Shown: positions 51,777 through 61,923, counted from the stretch's first letter. The stretch: 64,000 nucleotides of DNA from Hyphomicrobiales bacterium (GCA_900469445.1 UBXM01000040.1:1-64000), one strand, 5' to 3'. The notes: generated by a model not told the origin, from the letters alone. Program-made: numbers and translations.

Positions 51777-51931
51777 GATCAACTTCCCTGCCTTTTGTTT
51801 TAGGCAGGAAAGCATTGCGGCGCTTGATCACCGGTTACTTATGAAGGCGGGGGCCAACTATATCCGGTGACGTGGCTAAGGAAGCCTTTCAGGAGTGGCT
51901 CGAATTTTATCGAATATCCCCGAAAGGTGTG

Positions 51932-53107
51932 TCAAAGCGCCTTGATATAGCCCGCAAGCCGGTCGGCAGCCTCTTCGACATGTTTGGGATTGCGCAGGAA
52001 GCAGGCGCGCAGGAAATTCTCGCCGCCCTTGCCGAAGGCCGAACCCGGCGCCAGCGCCACGCCGATCTTGTCGACGATATCAAGCGCTGCCTGACGGCTG
52101 TCGGTAATGCCGTCGACCTTGAGGAAGGCGTAGATCGCCCCTTCCGGCTTCAATGTCTGGACGCGATTGGTGGCGATCAGCATGTCGCAGAGAATGTCGC
52201 GGGACAAACGGGCACGCTCGATATTTTCCTCGACGAAGCCATCGCCTTCATTCAGTGCCACCACCGCGCCGCGCTGCATGAACTGGGCGACACCGGAATT
52301 CGAATACTGGATGAGGTTCTCGATCACCTGCCCCAGTTCCGGCGGGGCGACCAGCCAGCCGACGCGCCAGCCGGTCATCGACCAGTTCTTGGAGAAGGAG
52401 TTGGCATAGATGATGCGGTCGTTCGGGTCGGCGATATCGAGGAAAGACGGAGCACGCAGCGTACCGCCGTAGTAGTAACGGGAATAGATCTCGTCGGCGA
52501 TGATCCAGAGACCGTGTTTACGGGCAAGGCCCAGGATGGCGGCCAAGTCTTGCCTCGTCGCGGTCCAGCCGGTCGGGTTGGATGGCGTGTTGACGAACAG
52601 GCCCTTCGTCTTCGGCGTGATCATGGCTTCGAGCCTGTTCAGATCGAGCGACCATTTACCGCCGGTGAACTCCAGCGGCAGGCCGGTTGCCACCGCGCCG
52701 GAAAGCTCGATGGCGGAAACGATGTTCGGCCAGGTGGGCGACAGATAGATCATCTCGTCACCCGGTTCGCAGATCGCCTGCACCGCCATCATGATGGCGT
52801 GCATGCCGGAGCCGGTGACGTAGAAATGCTCGGGCGGCAGGCTAACGGCGAAATGGCGGGTATAATAATCGGAAAGCGCCTGGCGCAGTTCGGGAATGCC
52901 ACGCTGCCAGGTGTAGAATGTCTCGCCGCCGAGAAGCGCGTCGGATGCCGCGCGGTTGATGAAATCCGGGCTCGGCAGGTCGCCCTCGCCCGCCCAGAGC
53001 GGGATCAGATCGTCACGGCCGCCAATGCGGGCATGGGTGATGATCTCGACAATGCCGCTTTCAGGAGCAGCAAGAGCGCGGGAGCTGAGTGAGCCAAGCA
53101 GAGACAT
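51932..53107 (-). CDS. PLP-dependent aminotransferase, class I/II
   Basis: A 391-residue fold-type I enzyme: LIPLWAGEGDLPSPDFI, GETFYTWQRGIPELRQALSD, SPTWPNIVSAIELSGA, VNTPSNPTGWTA, the cofactor lysine in NSFSKNWSMTGWRVGW and RACFL near the end. The motifs place it with the aspartate/alanine-type aminotransferases. The substrate cannot be read. ATG 53107 is used. Confidence 0.93.
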   Translation of the reverse strand: MSLLGSLSSRALAAPESGIVEIITHARIGGRDDLIPLWAGEGDLPSPDFINRAASDALLGGETFYTWQRGIPELRQALSDYYTRHFAVSLPPEHFYVTGSGMHAIMMAVQAICEPGDEMIYLSPTWPNIVSAIELSGAVATGLPLEFTGGKWSLDLNRLEAMITPKTKGLFVNTPSNPTGWTATRQDLAAILGLARKHGLWIIADEIYSRYYYGGTLRAPSFLDIADPNDRIIYANSFSKNWSMTGWRVGWLVAPPELGQVIENLIQYSNSGVAQFMQRGAVVALNEGDGFVEENIERARLSRDILCDMLIATNRVQTLKPEGAIYAFLKVDGITDSRQAALDIVDKIGVALAPGSAFGKGGENFLRACFLRNPKHVEEAADRLAGYIKAL

Positions 53108-53173
53108 GCGGATTTCCTGTTTTTCGACGCTCTTTCATAGCGCAGAAGAAACCGGAAATCCCATGAGTTTCCT

Positions 53174-53212
53174 TGAGCCTGCAATTCATTGTGCTGATGA
53201 GTTGCAGGCTCA
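53174..53212 (-). terminator. Hairpin after mscL
   Basis: TGAGCCTGCAA and TTGCAGGCTCA are a perfect 11-bp stem with a 17-base loop. It is 21 bases after the mscL stop, between mscL and the aminotransferase start. Confidence 0.7.
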
Positions 53213-53232
53213 GGGCGTCTCTTTATCCGACC

Positions 53233-53670
53233 TTAGACCGGCTTGGTCTTCAGCAGGTCGCGGATTTCCGACAGGAGCTGGATGTCGGCCGGCGGCGGGG
53301 CCGGTGCTTCGTCGGCGGGCTTCTTTTCTTCCATGGCGCGCAGGCGGTTCACACCCTTGACCATCAGGAAGATGATCCAGGCGAGGATCACGAAATTGAT
53401 CATCACGGTGATGAAGCTGCCATAGGCAAAAACGGCGCCCTGTTCACGCGCCTGTGCAAGGGTCGAAGCGGTGACCGCGCTCGACAGCGGCAGGAAGTAA
53501 TTGGAGAAATCGAAACCGCCGCCGGTGATCGCGCCCACGACCGGCATGACGATATCGTTGACTAGGGAATTGACGATGCCGGTGAAGGCCCCGCCGATGA
53601 TGATACCGACCGCGAGATCGATAACGTTGCCCTTTGCAATAAATGAACGGAATTCGCTGACTACAGACAT
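53233..53670 (-). CDS. mscL: Large-conductance mechanosensitive channel
   Basis: A 145-residue channel protein with MSVVSEFRSFIAKGNVIDLA (the N-terminal helix S1), VGIIIGGAFTGIVNSLVND (TM1, the hydrophobic gate), VMINFVILAWIIFLMVKGVNR (TM2) and a Pro-rich cytosolic bundle. It opens on membrane stretch to release osmolytes in hypo-osmotic shock. ATG 53670 is the family start. Confidence 0.97.
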   Translation of the reverse strand: MSVVSEFRSFIAKGNVIDLAVGIIIGGAFTGIVNSLVNDIVMPVVGAITGGGFDFSNYFLPLSSAVTASTLAQAREQGAVFAYGSFITVMINFVILAWIIFLMVKGVNRLRAMEEKKPADEAPAPPPADIQLLSEIRDLLKTKPV

Positions 53671-53880
53671 GACTAAACCCCTCTCTTGGTTGCCGTCGGG
53701 GTTAACATAGCGTTTCCTCACATACTGAAAAGGTGCAAAAGCCCAAAGGCTTAAAGCTGATGGTCTATTGGAAAAAACAGTCTTCTCATTGAACTTTTTG
53801 ACGAGACCGCGCCGATTTCCAACACGCTGCATTTCGCCTAATCTCAGCCTCTAGCCGCAAGGTCTTGCGGGGGAGGAAAC

Positions 53881-56800
53881 ATGCTTCCAGGCTGGGCAAT
53901 CCTTGTCTCGGCATTCGCCTATATCCTGCTGCTTTTTGCAGTGGCGAGCTATGGCGACAGGCGCAGCAGACTTGTCGGCGTTCCAAAGGACGGACGCCCG
54001 CTCGTCTATGCGCTCAGCCTTGCCGTCTATTGCACATCCTGGACCTATTTCGGCGGTGTCGGCCTCGCCTCGCAGCGCGGGCTGGAATTTGCGGCCATCT
54101 ATGTCGGACCGATCCTCGCCTTCACGCTGGGCATGCCCGTCATCCGGCGCATCGTCGAATTGGCGAAGGCGGAAAAACTCACCTCGATCGCCGATTTCAT
54201 CGCCGCCCGTTACGGCAAGAACGCCACGGTGGCGGCAATCGTCGCAGTGCTCGCACTTGTCGGCACGGTGCCCTATATCGCGCTGCAGCTCAAAGCCGTC
54301 TCCAGCTCCGTCGCGGTCATGGTCAATCCGTCCGATTTCGGTATCGGCAGCGGCAACCTGCATTTCATCGATCTTGCGCTGATCGTTACCCTGCTGATGG
54401 CCTGTTTTGCCGTGGTCTTCGGCACACGCCATACGGATGCGACGGAACATCAGGACGGCCTTATCCTGGCAGTGGCGATGGAATCGCTGGTCAAGCTCGT
54501 GGCGTTTGCGACAGTCGGCATCGCGGTCGTGTTCTTCATGTTCGACGGATGGTCGGATCTCGCCGCCAAAGCATCGGAAAGCCTGCTGGTCGCATCCGCC
54601 GCATCCTATGAGACGCCGGTCAGCCGCTGGGTGCTGGTCATCCTTCTTTCGGCATTTGCGATCGTCATCCTGCCACGGCAGTTCCATGTGACGGTCGTCG
54701 AGAACCGCACACCGCGGGAGAGACGCGCCGCAGGTTTCCTGCTGCCGGTCTATCTCATCGCCATCAATATCTTCGTCATCCCGGTCGCCGCAGCAGGCCT
54801 GATCACCTTCGGCGGCATGGGCGATGCCGACCTTTACGTGCTGACCCTGCCTCTGGAAGCCGGCCTGCCCTTCGTCACGCTGATGACCTTCATCGGCGGC
54901 TTTTCGGCGGCAACCGCGATGGTAATCGTGGAGTCGGTCGCGCTGTCGATCATGATCTCCAACGATATCGTGCTGCCGCTTTTCCTGCGGCGGAAACTCG
55001 CCTCACATGCCGGCGTGCAACAGGACCTGACCCGCACGCTGCTCAATATCCGCCGCGCGGCGATCTTTGCCGTCATGCTGCTCGGTTACGGTTATTACCG
55101 GATGGCCGACAGCCAGTCGGGGCTGGCGTCGATCGGCCTTCTCGCCTTTGCGGCGATCGCCCAGATCGCCCCTGCTTTGCTCGGCGGGCTGATCTGGCGG
55201 CGGGCAAATGCGCGCGGCGCGATCCTGGGCCTCTCCTTCGGTTTTCTCTCCTGGGCCTATCTTCTGTTCCTGCCCAGCCTCGGCGGGCCGGACAATTCGC
55301 ATATCGCGGCAGCGGTGCTGAACTTCATCTTTCCGGGTGCCGCGATCTTCTCCGGGCCGGAGATCGACCCGTTCGTGACGACGACGATCTTCAGCCTTGC
55401 GCTCAACACCATCGCCTTCGTGCTCGGCTCGCTGTCGCGCAATCCGCGACCGGTGGAGCGGCTTCAGGCAGGCATATTCGTCAAACGCCAGCCACGGTCG
55501 CAATTTGCCACACGCGGCTGGAAGACCCGCATCAGCGTCGGCGACCTGAAGACGGTGATTGCCCGTTATCTCGGCGAAGAACGGATGCTGCGGTCTTTCT
55601 CCAATTACGAAAAAACCGCCGGACGGCGGTTCCACGACGACCAGCCGGCGGATATGGCGATGATCCATTTTTCCGAACAACTGCTTGGCAGCGCGATCGG
55701 ATCGTCCTCGGCGCGACTTGTGCTCTCGCTGGTGCTGCAGAAGGTGGAGGACACCAATTCCGACACCGCCTGGCTTCTCGACCAGGCAAGCGAGGCGCTG
55801 CAATATAACCAGGACATGATGCAGACGGCGCTTTCGCACATGGATCAGGGGATCGCCGTGTTCGACAGTTCCGACCGGCTGACGGTGTGGAACCGGCGGT
55901 TTCGCCAGCTGCTCGACCTTCCCGAACAGGCGGGACAGGTCGGTTTCCAGCTTTCCGACATCGTGACGCTGCTCGCCGAACGCGGCGATGTGAGCGGAAA
56001 CGAAAAACAGACGATCACCGATCATTTCAAGGAGCTCGGGACGTCCTTCTCGCTTGTCGTGCAGGGCGGCGAGCGGATCATCGAGGTTCGCAGCAACCCG
56101 ATGCCGGATGCGGGGTTCGTTGCGACCTTCACCGACATCACTGCGCGCGTGGCCGCCGACCAGGCGCTCAAACAGGCGAATGAAACGCTGGAACAGCGCG
56201 TCGGGGAACGAACCGCCGAACTTACCCGCGTCAACCGTGCGCTCGGCGAGGCACGCGCCTCGGCCGACGAGGCCAATCTGAGCAAGACCCGTTTCTTTGC
56301 CGCCGCCGGCCACGACATCCTGCAGCCGCTCAATGCCGCGCGGCTTTATTCCTCGACATTGGTCGAACGGCTCGCCGGCCCGGACAAGAATGCCACGATC
56401 GCCCGCAATATCGACAGCTCGCTTGAATCGGTGGAGACGATCCTCGGTGCGGTGCTGGATATTTCAAGGCTCGATACCGGGACGATGAAACCCCGTTTCG
56501 GCTCGATCGAGCTAGACGATCTGTTCAAGCGGATCGACACGGACTTTTCGCCGATGGCGCGGGAAAAGGATCTCAAATTCGTGGTCATGCCGACCTCGCT
56601 GAAAGTCGTCTCCGATGCCAATCTCCTGCGCCGGCTGGTGCAGAACCTCGTTTCCAACGCCATCAAATACACGGTGACGGGCAAGGTGATCGTCGGTGCC
56701 CGGCGGCGCGGCGACAAGGTGATCATCGAGGTGCTCGATTCCGGTATCGGCATTCCCTCATCGAAATTCCGCACCGTGTTCAAGGAATTCGCGCGGCTGG

Positions 56801-57393
56801 AGGATGGCGCCAGAACCGCGAGCGGACTGGGGCTCGGTCTTTCCATCGTCGACCGGCTGTCGCGCATGCTGAGCCACCCGGTGCAGCTTGCCTCGCAACC
56901 CGGCCGCGGCACGACATTCCGGGTCGAAATGCCTCGCGATCTCTCAGCCTCGAATGCGGCTTCGGCCCGCATTCGCCGCGAGCGGGCAAGACCTGCCAAT
57001 GCGCTGAATGGGCTGCGGGTGCTTTGCGTCGACAACGAACCGAAAATCCTCGACGGCATGGCGCTTTTGATCGCCGGATGGGGCTGTACGGTCGGCCAGG
57101 CGAGGTCGATCGGTGAAGTCGGCGCCATCATCGACGGGCGCGAGCCGCCGCCGGATGTCGTCATCGCCGACTACCATCTCGACGACGGCGACGGGATACA
57201 GGCGATCCTCGCCTTGAGATCACATTATCAGGCTGCAATTCCGGCCATGATGATCACGGCCGACCGCACACCGGAGGTTCGCGCCGAGGCTGAAAGGCAC
57301 GGCATCGCCGTCCAGCACAAGCCGGTAAAGCCGGCGGCAATCCGCGCCTATCTGACGCAAGCGGCCGGTTTGCGCCGCGTCGCGGCCGAATAG
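53881..57393 (+). CDS. Hybrid histidine kinase with SLC5-type transporter domain (CbrA/NahK-like)
   Basis: A 1170-residue membrane sensor. Residues 1-480 form an SLC5/SSSF-like transporter domain with about 12-13 helices (WTYFGGVGLASQRGLEFAAI). After a linker comes a PAS domain at about 640-760 (MDQGIAVFDSSDRLTVWNRR). The DHp helix has H811 in AAGHDILQPLNAARL (an H-D rather than H-E box). The ATPase domain has N926 in QNLVSNAIKYT, then LDSGIGIP and GLGLGLSIV. A C-terminal receiver (CVDNEPKILDG, D1097 in VIADYHLDDGDG, KPVKP) makes it a hybrid. Such kinases may couple transport or substrate binding with phosphorelay. Confidence 0.92.
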   Translation: MLPGWAILVSAFAYILLLFAVASYGDRRSRLVGVPKDGRPLVYALSLAVYCTSWTYFGGVGLASQRGLEFAAIYVGPILAFTLGMPVIRRIVELAKAEKLTSIADFIAARYGKNATVAAIVAVLALVGTVPYIALQLKAVSSSVAVMVNPSDFGIGSGNLHFIDLALIVTLLMACFAVVFGTRHTDATEHQDGLILAVAMESLVKLVAFATVGIAVVFFMFDGWSDLAAKASESLLVASAASYETPVSRWVLVILLSAFAIVILPRQFHVTVVENRTPRERRAAGFLLPVYLIAINIFVIPVAAAGLITFGGMGDADLYVLTLPLEAGLPFVTLMTFIGGFSAATAMVIVESVALSIMISNDIVLPLFLRRKLASHAGVQQDLTRTLLNIRRAAIFAVMLLGYGYYRMADSQSGLASIGLLAFAAIAQIAPALLGGLIWRRANARGAILGLSFGFLSWAYLLFLPSLGGPDNSHIAAAVLNFIFPGAAIFSGPEIDPFVTTTIFSLALNTIAFVLGSLSRNPRPVERLQAGIFVKRQPRSQFATRGWKTRISVGDLKTVIARYLGEERMLRSFSNYEKTAGRRFHDDQPADMAMIHFSEQLLGSAIGSSSARLVLSLVLQKVEDTNSDTAWLLDQASEALQYNQDMMQTALSHMDQGIAVFDSSDRLTVWNRRFRQLLDLPEQAGQVGFQLSDIVTLLAERGDVSGNEKQTITDHFKELGTSFSLVVQGGERIIEVRSNPMPDAGFVATFTDITARVAADQALKQANETLEQRVGERTAELTRVNRALGEARASADEANLSKTRFFAAAGHDILQPLNAARLYSSTLVERLAGPDKNATIARNIDSSLESVETILGAVLDISRLDTGTMKPRFGSIELDDLFKRIDTDFSPMAREKDLKFVVMPTSLKVVSDANLLRRLVQNLVSNAIKYTVTGKVIVGARRRGDKVIIEVLDSGIGIPSSKFRTVFKEFARLEDGARTASGLGLGLSIVDRLSRMLSHPVQLASQPGRGTTFRVEMPRDLSASNAASARIRRERARPANALNGLRVLCVDNEPKILDGMALLIAGWGCTVGQARSIGEVGAIIDGREPPPDVVIADYHLDDGDGIQAILALRSHYQAAIPAMMITADRTPEVRAEAERHGIAVQHKPVKPAAIRAYLTQAAGLRRVAAE

Positions 57394-57602
57394 TTTTCCA
57401 CACCTCACGTCAAATGCTGTTCATGTGACAGTCATCACGGACTGTTTACGGTTGAAATGTCTGAACGTTGGCTAGAAACCGATTCATGCCGGAACTCTCC
57501 GGCTTCTCGCGACGTTTAGGCGCGTGACTTCCTGGCCCGCAGAGGCCTTACGGACCGAGGGGCTGGCACCATCGGAACCGGCAGAGACGGAGACCGCGAC
57601 CG

Positions 57603-58835
57603 ATGAAGCGCTTTGAAATCATTGACGGAATGCGAGGGTACTTCCTCGTGTTCATGGTACTGAACCACCTAATCTTTGCTGGTGGGTATCTGCTTGTCAA
57701 AATCAATCACAACCAGCTCGCCTTCGTCGAAGACGCGCAGGGTTTCGTGTTCCTGTCCGGCCTGATGATCGGCATGGTTTATGCCCGCAAAATGATGAAA
57801 GCCGGTTATGCGGCCGGCCGTTCGGCGGTCTATAGCCGCGCCTTCGAGCTTTATCGTTACGCGATGGGCATCGTGATCGCCGTCATGGTGGCGCAGATGA
57901 TCCTGCCGGGCGCCTATTCGATCTGGTTCAACTGGCTGGGTTACACGACCTTCGACGATCCGCTGCGTCTCGCCGCGATCGCGACCTTCCTGTACCAGCC
58001 GACCTTCATGGACATCCTGCCGCAGTATATCGTCTACATGCTGTTTGCGCCGATGCTGATCAAGCTCGTGCTGGACGACAAGTGGCATTATGTCGTGGCC
58101 GCCTCGATCATGCTGTGGATGGCCGGTCAGCTTGGCCTGCATCAGCTGGTCACCATTCCGCTCAACGAGCTTGTCATGGGTGCCGACGACCAGGGCCTGC
58201 GCGTGTCGTTCAACCTGTTCGGCTGGCAGATCGTGTTCTTCTCGGGCCTGGTGCTCGGCGCGCTTACCTCTTCGGGCAAGATCGACTGGGGCCGCATCCT
58301 GTCGCCCGACAACACGTTCATCCCGAAGGTGGCGCTTGTCCTGGTGCTGTTCTTCCTGCCGCTGCGCCTGATCACCGCCAACGAACTGATGCCGCCGCAC
58401 ATGATCGGCAAGTTCGCCTCGATGGAAATCCGCGCCGATTTCGGTCCGGTCTATCTGTTGAACTTCGCGGCCATGGGCCTGCTGATCACCTGGCTGATCG
58501 TCGCCGGCCCGAAGCACAAGGCCGCATGGGTTCGCAATATCGCAGCCGCGCTGACCTGGGTGTTCACCCTGCGCTTCCTGCGCCTGCTCGGCCGCCATTC
58601 GCTCCACGTTTATGTGTGGCATGTCGCGATCGTGTACTTCGTCTATTATTTCGACGGTCGTTCGCCGGAGCTGAACGAGTTGACGAAGACCGCCATCGCG
58701 CTCGTGGCCGTGGCACTGCTTGCGATCCCGGCCCTGTGGCGGGAACGGGACAAGTATCTCGGCACCTCGCAACCCGCGCCGGCCAAGGCGCAGGGTCAGA
58801 AGCAGACCGGACCGCAGCAGATGGTTGTTCGGTAA
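57603..58835 (+). CDS. opgC: OpgC-like integral membrane protein (glucan succinylation)
   Basis: A 410-residue protein with about ten transmembrane segments: YFLVFMVLNHLIFAGGYLL, FVFLSGLMIGMVYARKM, MGIVIAVMVAQMILPG, LLNFAAMGLLITWLIVAG. The family (PF10129, acyltransferase_3-like) modifies periplasmic or cyclic glucans with succinyl groups, adding negative charge in low osmolarity. The conserved DGMRGYFLVFMVLNH start is present. A Pro/Gln-rich cytosolic tail closes the protein. Confidence 0.9.
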   Translation: MKRFEIIDGMRGYFLVFMVLNHLIFAGGYLLVKINHNQLAFVEDAQGFVFLSGLMIGMVYARKMMKAGYAAGRSAVYSRAFELYRYAMGIVIAVMVAQMILPGAYSIWFNWLGYTTFDDPLRLAAIATFLYQPTFMDILPQYIVYMLFAPMLIKLVLDDKWHYVVAASIMLWMAGQLGLHQLVTIPLNELVMGADDQGLRVSFNLFGWQIVFFSGLVLGALTSSGKIDWGRILSPDNTFIPKVALVLVLFFLPLRLITANELMPPHMIGKFASMEIRADFGPVYLLNFAAMGLLITWLIVAGPKHKAAWVRNIAAALTWVFTLRFLRLLGRHSLHVYVWHVAIVYFVYYFDGRSPELNELTKTAIALVAVALLAIPALWRERDKYLGTSQPAPAKAQGQKQTGPQQMVVR

Positions 58836-58861
58836 AAACCGCAGTGCGATATCGGAAATTC

Positions 58862-58889
58862 AAAGGGCGGCTTTCGGGCCGCCCTTTTT
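58862..58889 (+). terminator. Rho-independent terminator after opgC
   Basis: AAAGGGCGGC and GCCGCCCTTT form a 10-bp perfect stem with a 6-base loop followed by five T residues, 26 bases after the opgC stop. The T/A-rich flanks make it a possible terminator for the convergent PAS gene as well. Confidence 0.9.
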
Positions 58890-58905
58890 CCATTGCAGGG
58901 ATTGT

Positions 58906-59277
58906 TCAGGATAGAAGATTGTCGAGCGGGTGGACGATGCCGGCATAGTGGACCGGGATACCGGCCCTGTCGCGAAAACATCGGCCAAAGGCCATGACCG
59001 GGCGTATCGAGCCGGTCGCATCGACGACGCGATATTCGGCGCGGTAGGGACGGCCGTCCTCCACCGCCTTGCGAATGCGCTCGGCGACCGTGCCCTGATC
59101 ATCCGGATGGACCCTTGCCATATAGTCCGTGACGGGCAGCCCCCTGAGCGTCGCGGCGGGATCGAGACCAAACAGGGCGGCGAGCGCCGTATCCCCATAA
59201 AGAGTGTCGTCTCCCAGGCACCATGTATATATCCCCGCTTCTTCGTCGGGATGGGCATAAGTATCGATGTCATGCAT
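58906..59277 (-). CDS. Small PAS-domain protein
   Basis: A 123-residue protein that is essentially one PAS_3 fold: IYTWCLGDDTLYGDTALAAL, VTDYMARVHPDDQGTVAER, YRAEYRVVDATGSIRPVMAFG and GIPVHYAGIV. No output domain is attached, so it must work through a partner. The start at 59277 (MHDIDTYAHP) has GGAGG nine bases upstream. The longer frame to 59343 has no family match. Confidence 0.8.
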   Translation of the reverse strand: MHDIDTYAHPDEEAGIYTWCLGDDTLYGDTALAALFGLDPAATLRGLPVTDYMARVHPDDQGTVAERIRKAVEDGRPYRAEYRVVDATGSIRPVMAFGRCFRDRAGIPVHYAGIVHPLDNLLS

Positions 59278-59400
59278 GCTATGTACCTCCAGCCCCACGA
59301 ATTTTAGGGAGCTTGAATACAAGCTCAAGATCATCTGAAACAAAGTTCGCGGTTCGTACGCTAGCGGACGAAACCGCTGCGGCTTCAGACAGATGGATAT

Positions 59401-60171
59401 TCAAATCCCTTCGCCGTATCCCCCTTGCGAAGCGTTGATGGAGGAGACGAAACGGCGGGTGCGCTCCTGTTTCGGCGCACCGAATATCATATCCGCTGAG
59501 CCTTGTTCGACCACCTTGCCGGCCTCGAGAAAGACGGCGTGATCGGCAACGCGGGAGGCGAGCCTCAGGTCATGGGTGGCGATGACCATGGTCGTGCCTT
59601 CGGCCGCAAGCTTGCTTAAAACTTCGACGACTTCGGTGGCCAGTTCCGGGTCGAGCGCCGAGGTGGGTTCGTCGCAGAGAAGGACACGCGGCGACATGGC
59701 GAGCGCTCTTGCAATCGCCACACGCTGCTGCTGGCCGCCGGAAAGCGTGGCCGGCCAGGCATCCGCCTTATGCGCCATGCCGACCTTGGTCAGCAATTCG
59801 CGCGCATGGCTTTCCGCCTTGGCGCGGGGCCATTTCAGCACGGTCAGCAGGCCTTCCATGACATTTTCGAGCGCCGTGCGGTGAGGGAAAAGCTGGAAAT
59901 TCTGGAAAACCATGCCGGTCTGGCGGCGCAGCTTCTGGATCGCATCCCAGCCGACCTTTTTGCCCGGGGCAAAATCCACCACGGCATCACCGATGCGGAT
60001 GGAACCGGAGGTCGGGGTTTCGAGCAGGTTGATGCAGCGCAGAAGCGTGCTCTTGCCGCCGCCGGACGGGCCGACAAGTGCCGTAACACTGCCTTCATTC
60101 ACCTTGAGGCTGACATCGTCGATGACCTGAAGATCACCGAAATTCTTATGGATGTGGGAAAGCTCGATCAT
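59401..60171 (-). CDS. Polar amino acid ABC transporter ATP-binding protein
   Basis: A 256-residue PAAT-family ATPase. Walker A is GPSGGGKST (34-42), Q-loop MVFQNFQLFPH, signature LSGGQQQRVAIARALA, Walker B VLLCDEPTSALDPE, H-loop IATHDLRLAS. It has the usual length and no extra domain. Its ATG overlaps the permease stop codon (ATGA), giving tight coupling. Confidence 0.95.
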   Translation of the reverse strand: MIELSHIHKNFGDLQVIDDVSLKVNEGSVTALVGPSGGGKSTLLRCINLLETPTSGSIRIGDAVVDFAPGKKVGWDAIQKLRRQTGMVFQNFQLFPHRTALENVMEGLLTVLKWPRAKAESHARELLTKVGMAHKADAWPATLSGGQQQRVAIARALAMSPRVLLCDEPTSALDPELATEVVEVLSKLAAEGTTMVIATHDLRLASRVADHAVFLEAGKVVEQGSADMIFGAPKQERTRRFVSSINASQGGYGEGI

Positions 60172-60848
60172 CGGTTGGCCTCCAGCATGCCGCCATATCT
60201 CGAAAAACGCTTTTCCAGCCGGACCTGGAGTGTCGACAGGACCGTGCTCAGCGCCAGGTAGATGAGCGCCGCCTGGATATAGAGGATCAGCGGTTCATAG
60301 GTGGTGGCAACGATGCGCTGGGCCGACTGGAAGAGTTCCGGCACGGTGATGGCGGCGGCAAGCGAGGTATCCTTGACCAGCGAGATGAAGGTGTTGGACA
60401 GCGGCGGCACGGCGACGCGGGCGGCCTGCGGCAGGATGGTGCGGGCCATGGCCTGACGCCAGTTCATGCCGATCGAATAGGCCGCTTCCCACTGGCCCTT
60501 GGGCACCGAGGCGATGACGGCGCGGATGATTTCCGACGAATAGGCGCCGATATTAAGCGTGAAGCCGATCAGCGCCGCCGGGAAGGCATCGAGCAGGATG
60601 CCGATGCTGGGCAGACCATAAAAGATGACGAACAACTGGACGAGCAACGGCGTGCCGCGGATGACCCAGACGTAAAACCGGGCGATCAGCACCAATGGCT
60701 TTGGCCCGAACAGCCGGGTGACGGCGGTAATGAGGCCGAGCGTGAGGCCGAAAGCGAAGGACAGAAGCGTCAGCGGCACGGTGAATTTTACGCCGGCCCA
60801 CAGAAGCGTCGGCAGCGAATCCATCATCAATTGAAGCCAGTGCGGCAC
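60168..60848 (-). CDS. Polar amino acid ABC transporter permease
   Basis: A 226-residue permease of the HisMQ type: PTLLWAGVKFTVPLTLLSFA, the loop VIRGTPLLVQLFVIFYG, AYSSEIIRAVIASVPKGQWEAA with the EAA-type contact loop, and LPQAARVAVPPLSNTFISLVKDTSL. A GTG at 60848 after GGAAGGA gives the family-like start (PHWLQLMMDSLP). The longer frame to 60890 lacks family support. Between the binding protein and the ATPase. Confidence 0.93.
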   Translation of the reverse strand: MPHWLQLMMDSLPTLLWAGVKFTVPLTLLSFAFGLTLGLITAVTRLFGPKPLVLIARFYVWVIRGTPLLVQLFVIFYGLPSIGILLDAFPAALIGFTLNIGAYSSEIIRAVIASVPKGQWEAAYSIGMNWRQAMARTILPQAARVAVPPLSNTFISLVKDTSLAAAITVPELFQSAQRIVATTYEPLILYIQAALIYLALSTVLSTLQVRLEKRFSRYGGMLEANR

Positions 60849-60973
60849 GGCAGCAGTCCTTCCATCCTTCGTGCGGGCCAGACGCCCCAAATAGAAACGC
60901 CCGGCATGAGGCCGGACGTTTCGCTTCTCACAAGACCGAACCTAGCACAACGGTGCCGGGAGAGGATGGACGT

Positions 60974-61759
60974 TTACTTGGAAACGTCCTGACCGAAATA
61001 CTTGTCGGAGATTTTCTTATAGGTGCCGTCGGCCTTGATATCGGCCAGCGCCTTGTTGACCTCGGCGACCAGTTCCGCATCGCCCTGACGCAGCAGAATG
61101 CCGGAATAGCTGGCATCAGACTGTTCGGCGACGATCTTTACCGGCGCATCGGGCTTCTGCTTCTTGAAGTCGAGGAAGGAGAGGCTGTCATTGGCCGTCG
61201 CATCGGCGCGGCGGGTGAGAACCAGCGCGATCGACTGGTCGAAACCATCCGTGCCGACCAGTTCGGCGCCGGCTGATTCCGCCATCTTGCCGTAGTTGCT
61301 GGTGAGCGACTGGGCCGCCTTCTTGCCCTTCAGATCGGCGAAGCTCTTGATGTCGGTATTGTCTTCACGCACGATCAGGACCGCCTTGGAGGCGATATAG
61401 GGTTCGGAGAAGGCGTATTTCTGCTTGCGGGCATCGGTGATGCCGACCTGGTTGATGACGGCGTCATAACGATCGGCATCGATACCGGCGATCAGGCCGT
61501 CCCACTTGCCTTCGACGAACTGGGCCTTGACGCCGAGCTTTTCGGCAACCGCTTCGCCGATTTCGACATCGAAGCCGACGAGCTTGTTTGCCTTGTCGTG
61601 GAAGGTGAAGGGCGCATAGGTGCCTTCGGTGCCGATGCGGATGACGCCGGCCTTCTTGATCTTGTCGAGATTTTCACCGGCCATGGCCGGCAGGGCGATT
61701 GCGGCCTGCAGGAGGGCTGCGGCGGCGACGGTTTTCAGGGCGGTTTTAACGAGGTTCAT
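60974..61759 (-). CDS. Amino acid ABC transporter substrate-binding protein (cystine-binding type)
   Basis: A 261-residue periplasmic protein. The signal peptide MNLVKTALKTVAAAALLQAA is cut near AMAGEN. The mature protein begins LDKIKKAGVIRIGTEGTYAPF and has LVGFDVEIGEAVAEKLGV, DRYDAVINQVGITDARKQKY and PYIASKAVLIVRE, the PAAT family-3 pattern close to the cystine-binding FliY type. ATG 61759 with GGAG upstream. First gene of the transporter operon. Confidence 0.93.
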   Translation of the reverse strand: MNLVKTALKTVAAAALLQAAIALPAMAGENLDKIKKAGVIRIGTEGTYAPFTFHDKANKLVGFDVEIGEAVAEKLGVKAQFVEGKWDGLIAGIDADRYDAVINQVGITDARKQKYAFSEPYIASKAVLIVREDNTDIKSFADLKGKKAAQSLTSNYGKMAESAGAELVGTDGFDQSIALVLTRRADATANDSLSFLDFKKQKPDAPVKIVAEQSDASYSGILLRQGDAELVAEVNKALADIKADGTYKKISDKYFGQDVSK

Positions 61760-61923
61760 GTCCGTATTCTCCAACGAATGGGTTGGCGTGTTGATCGCAG
61801 AAAATAGGAGCGTTGGGAGGAAAGAAAACTGCCGTCGAAAGAGCCGAATGCGAATATTTTTTGCTCACTTTGGGGGCAAAGGCTCAAAACGGCGATTTTG
61901 CCGCAGGGAAGCGGCACTGGGGA

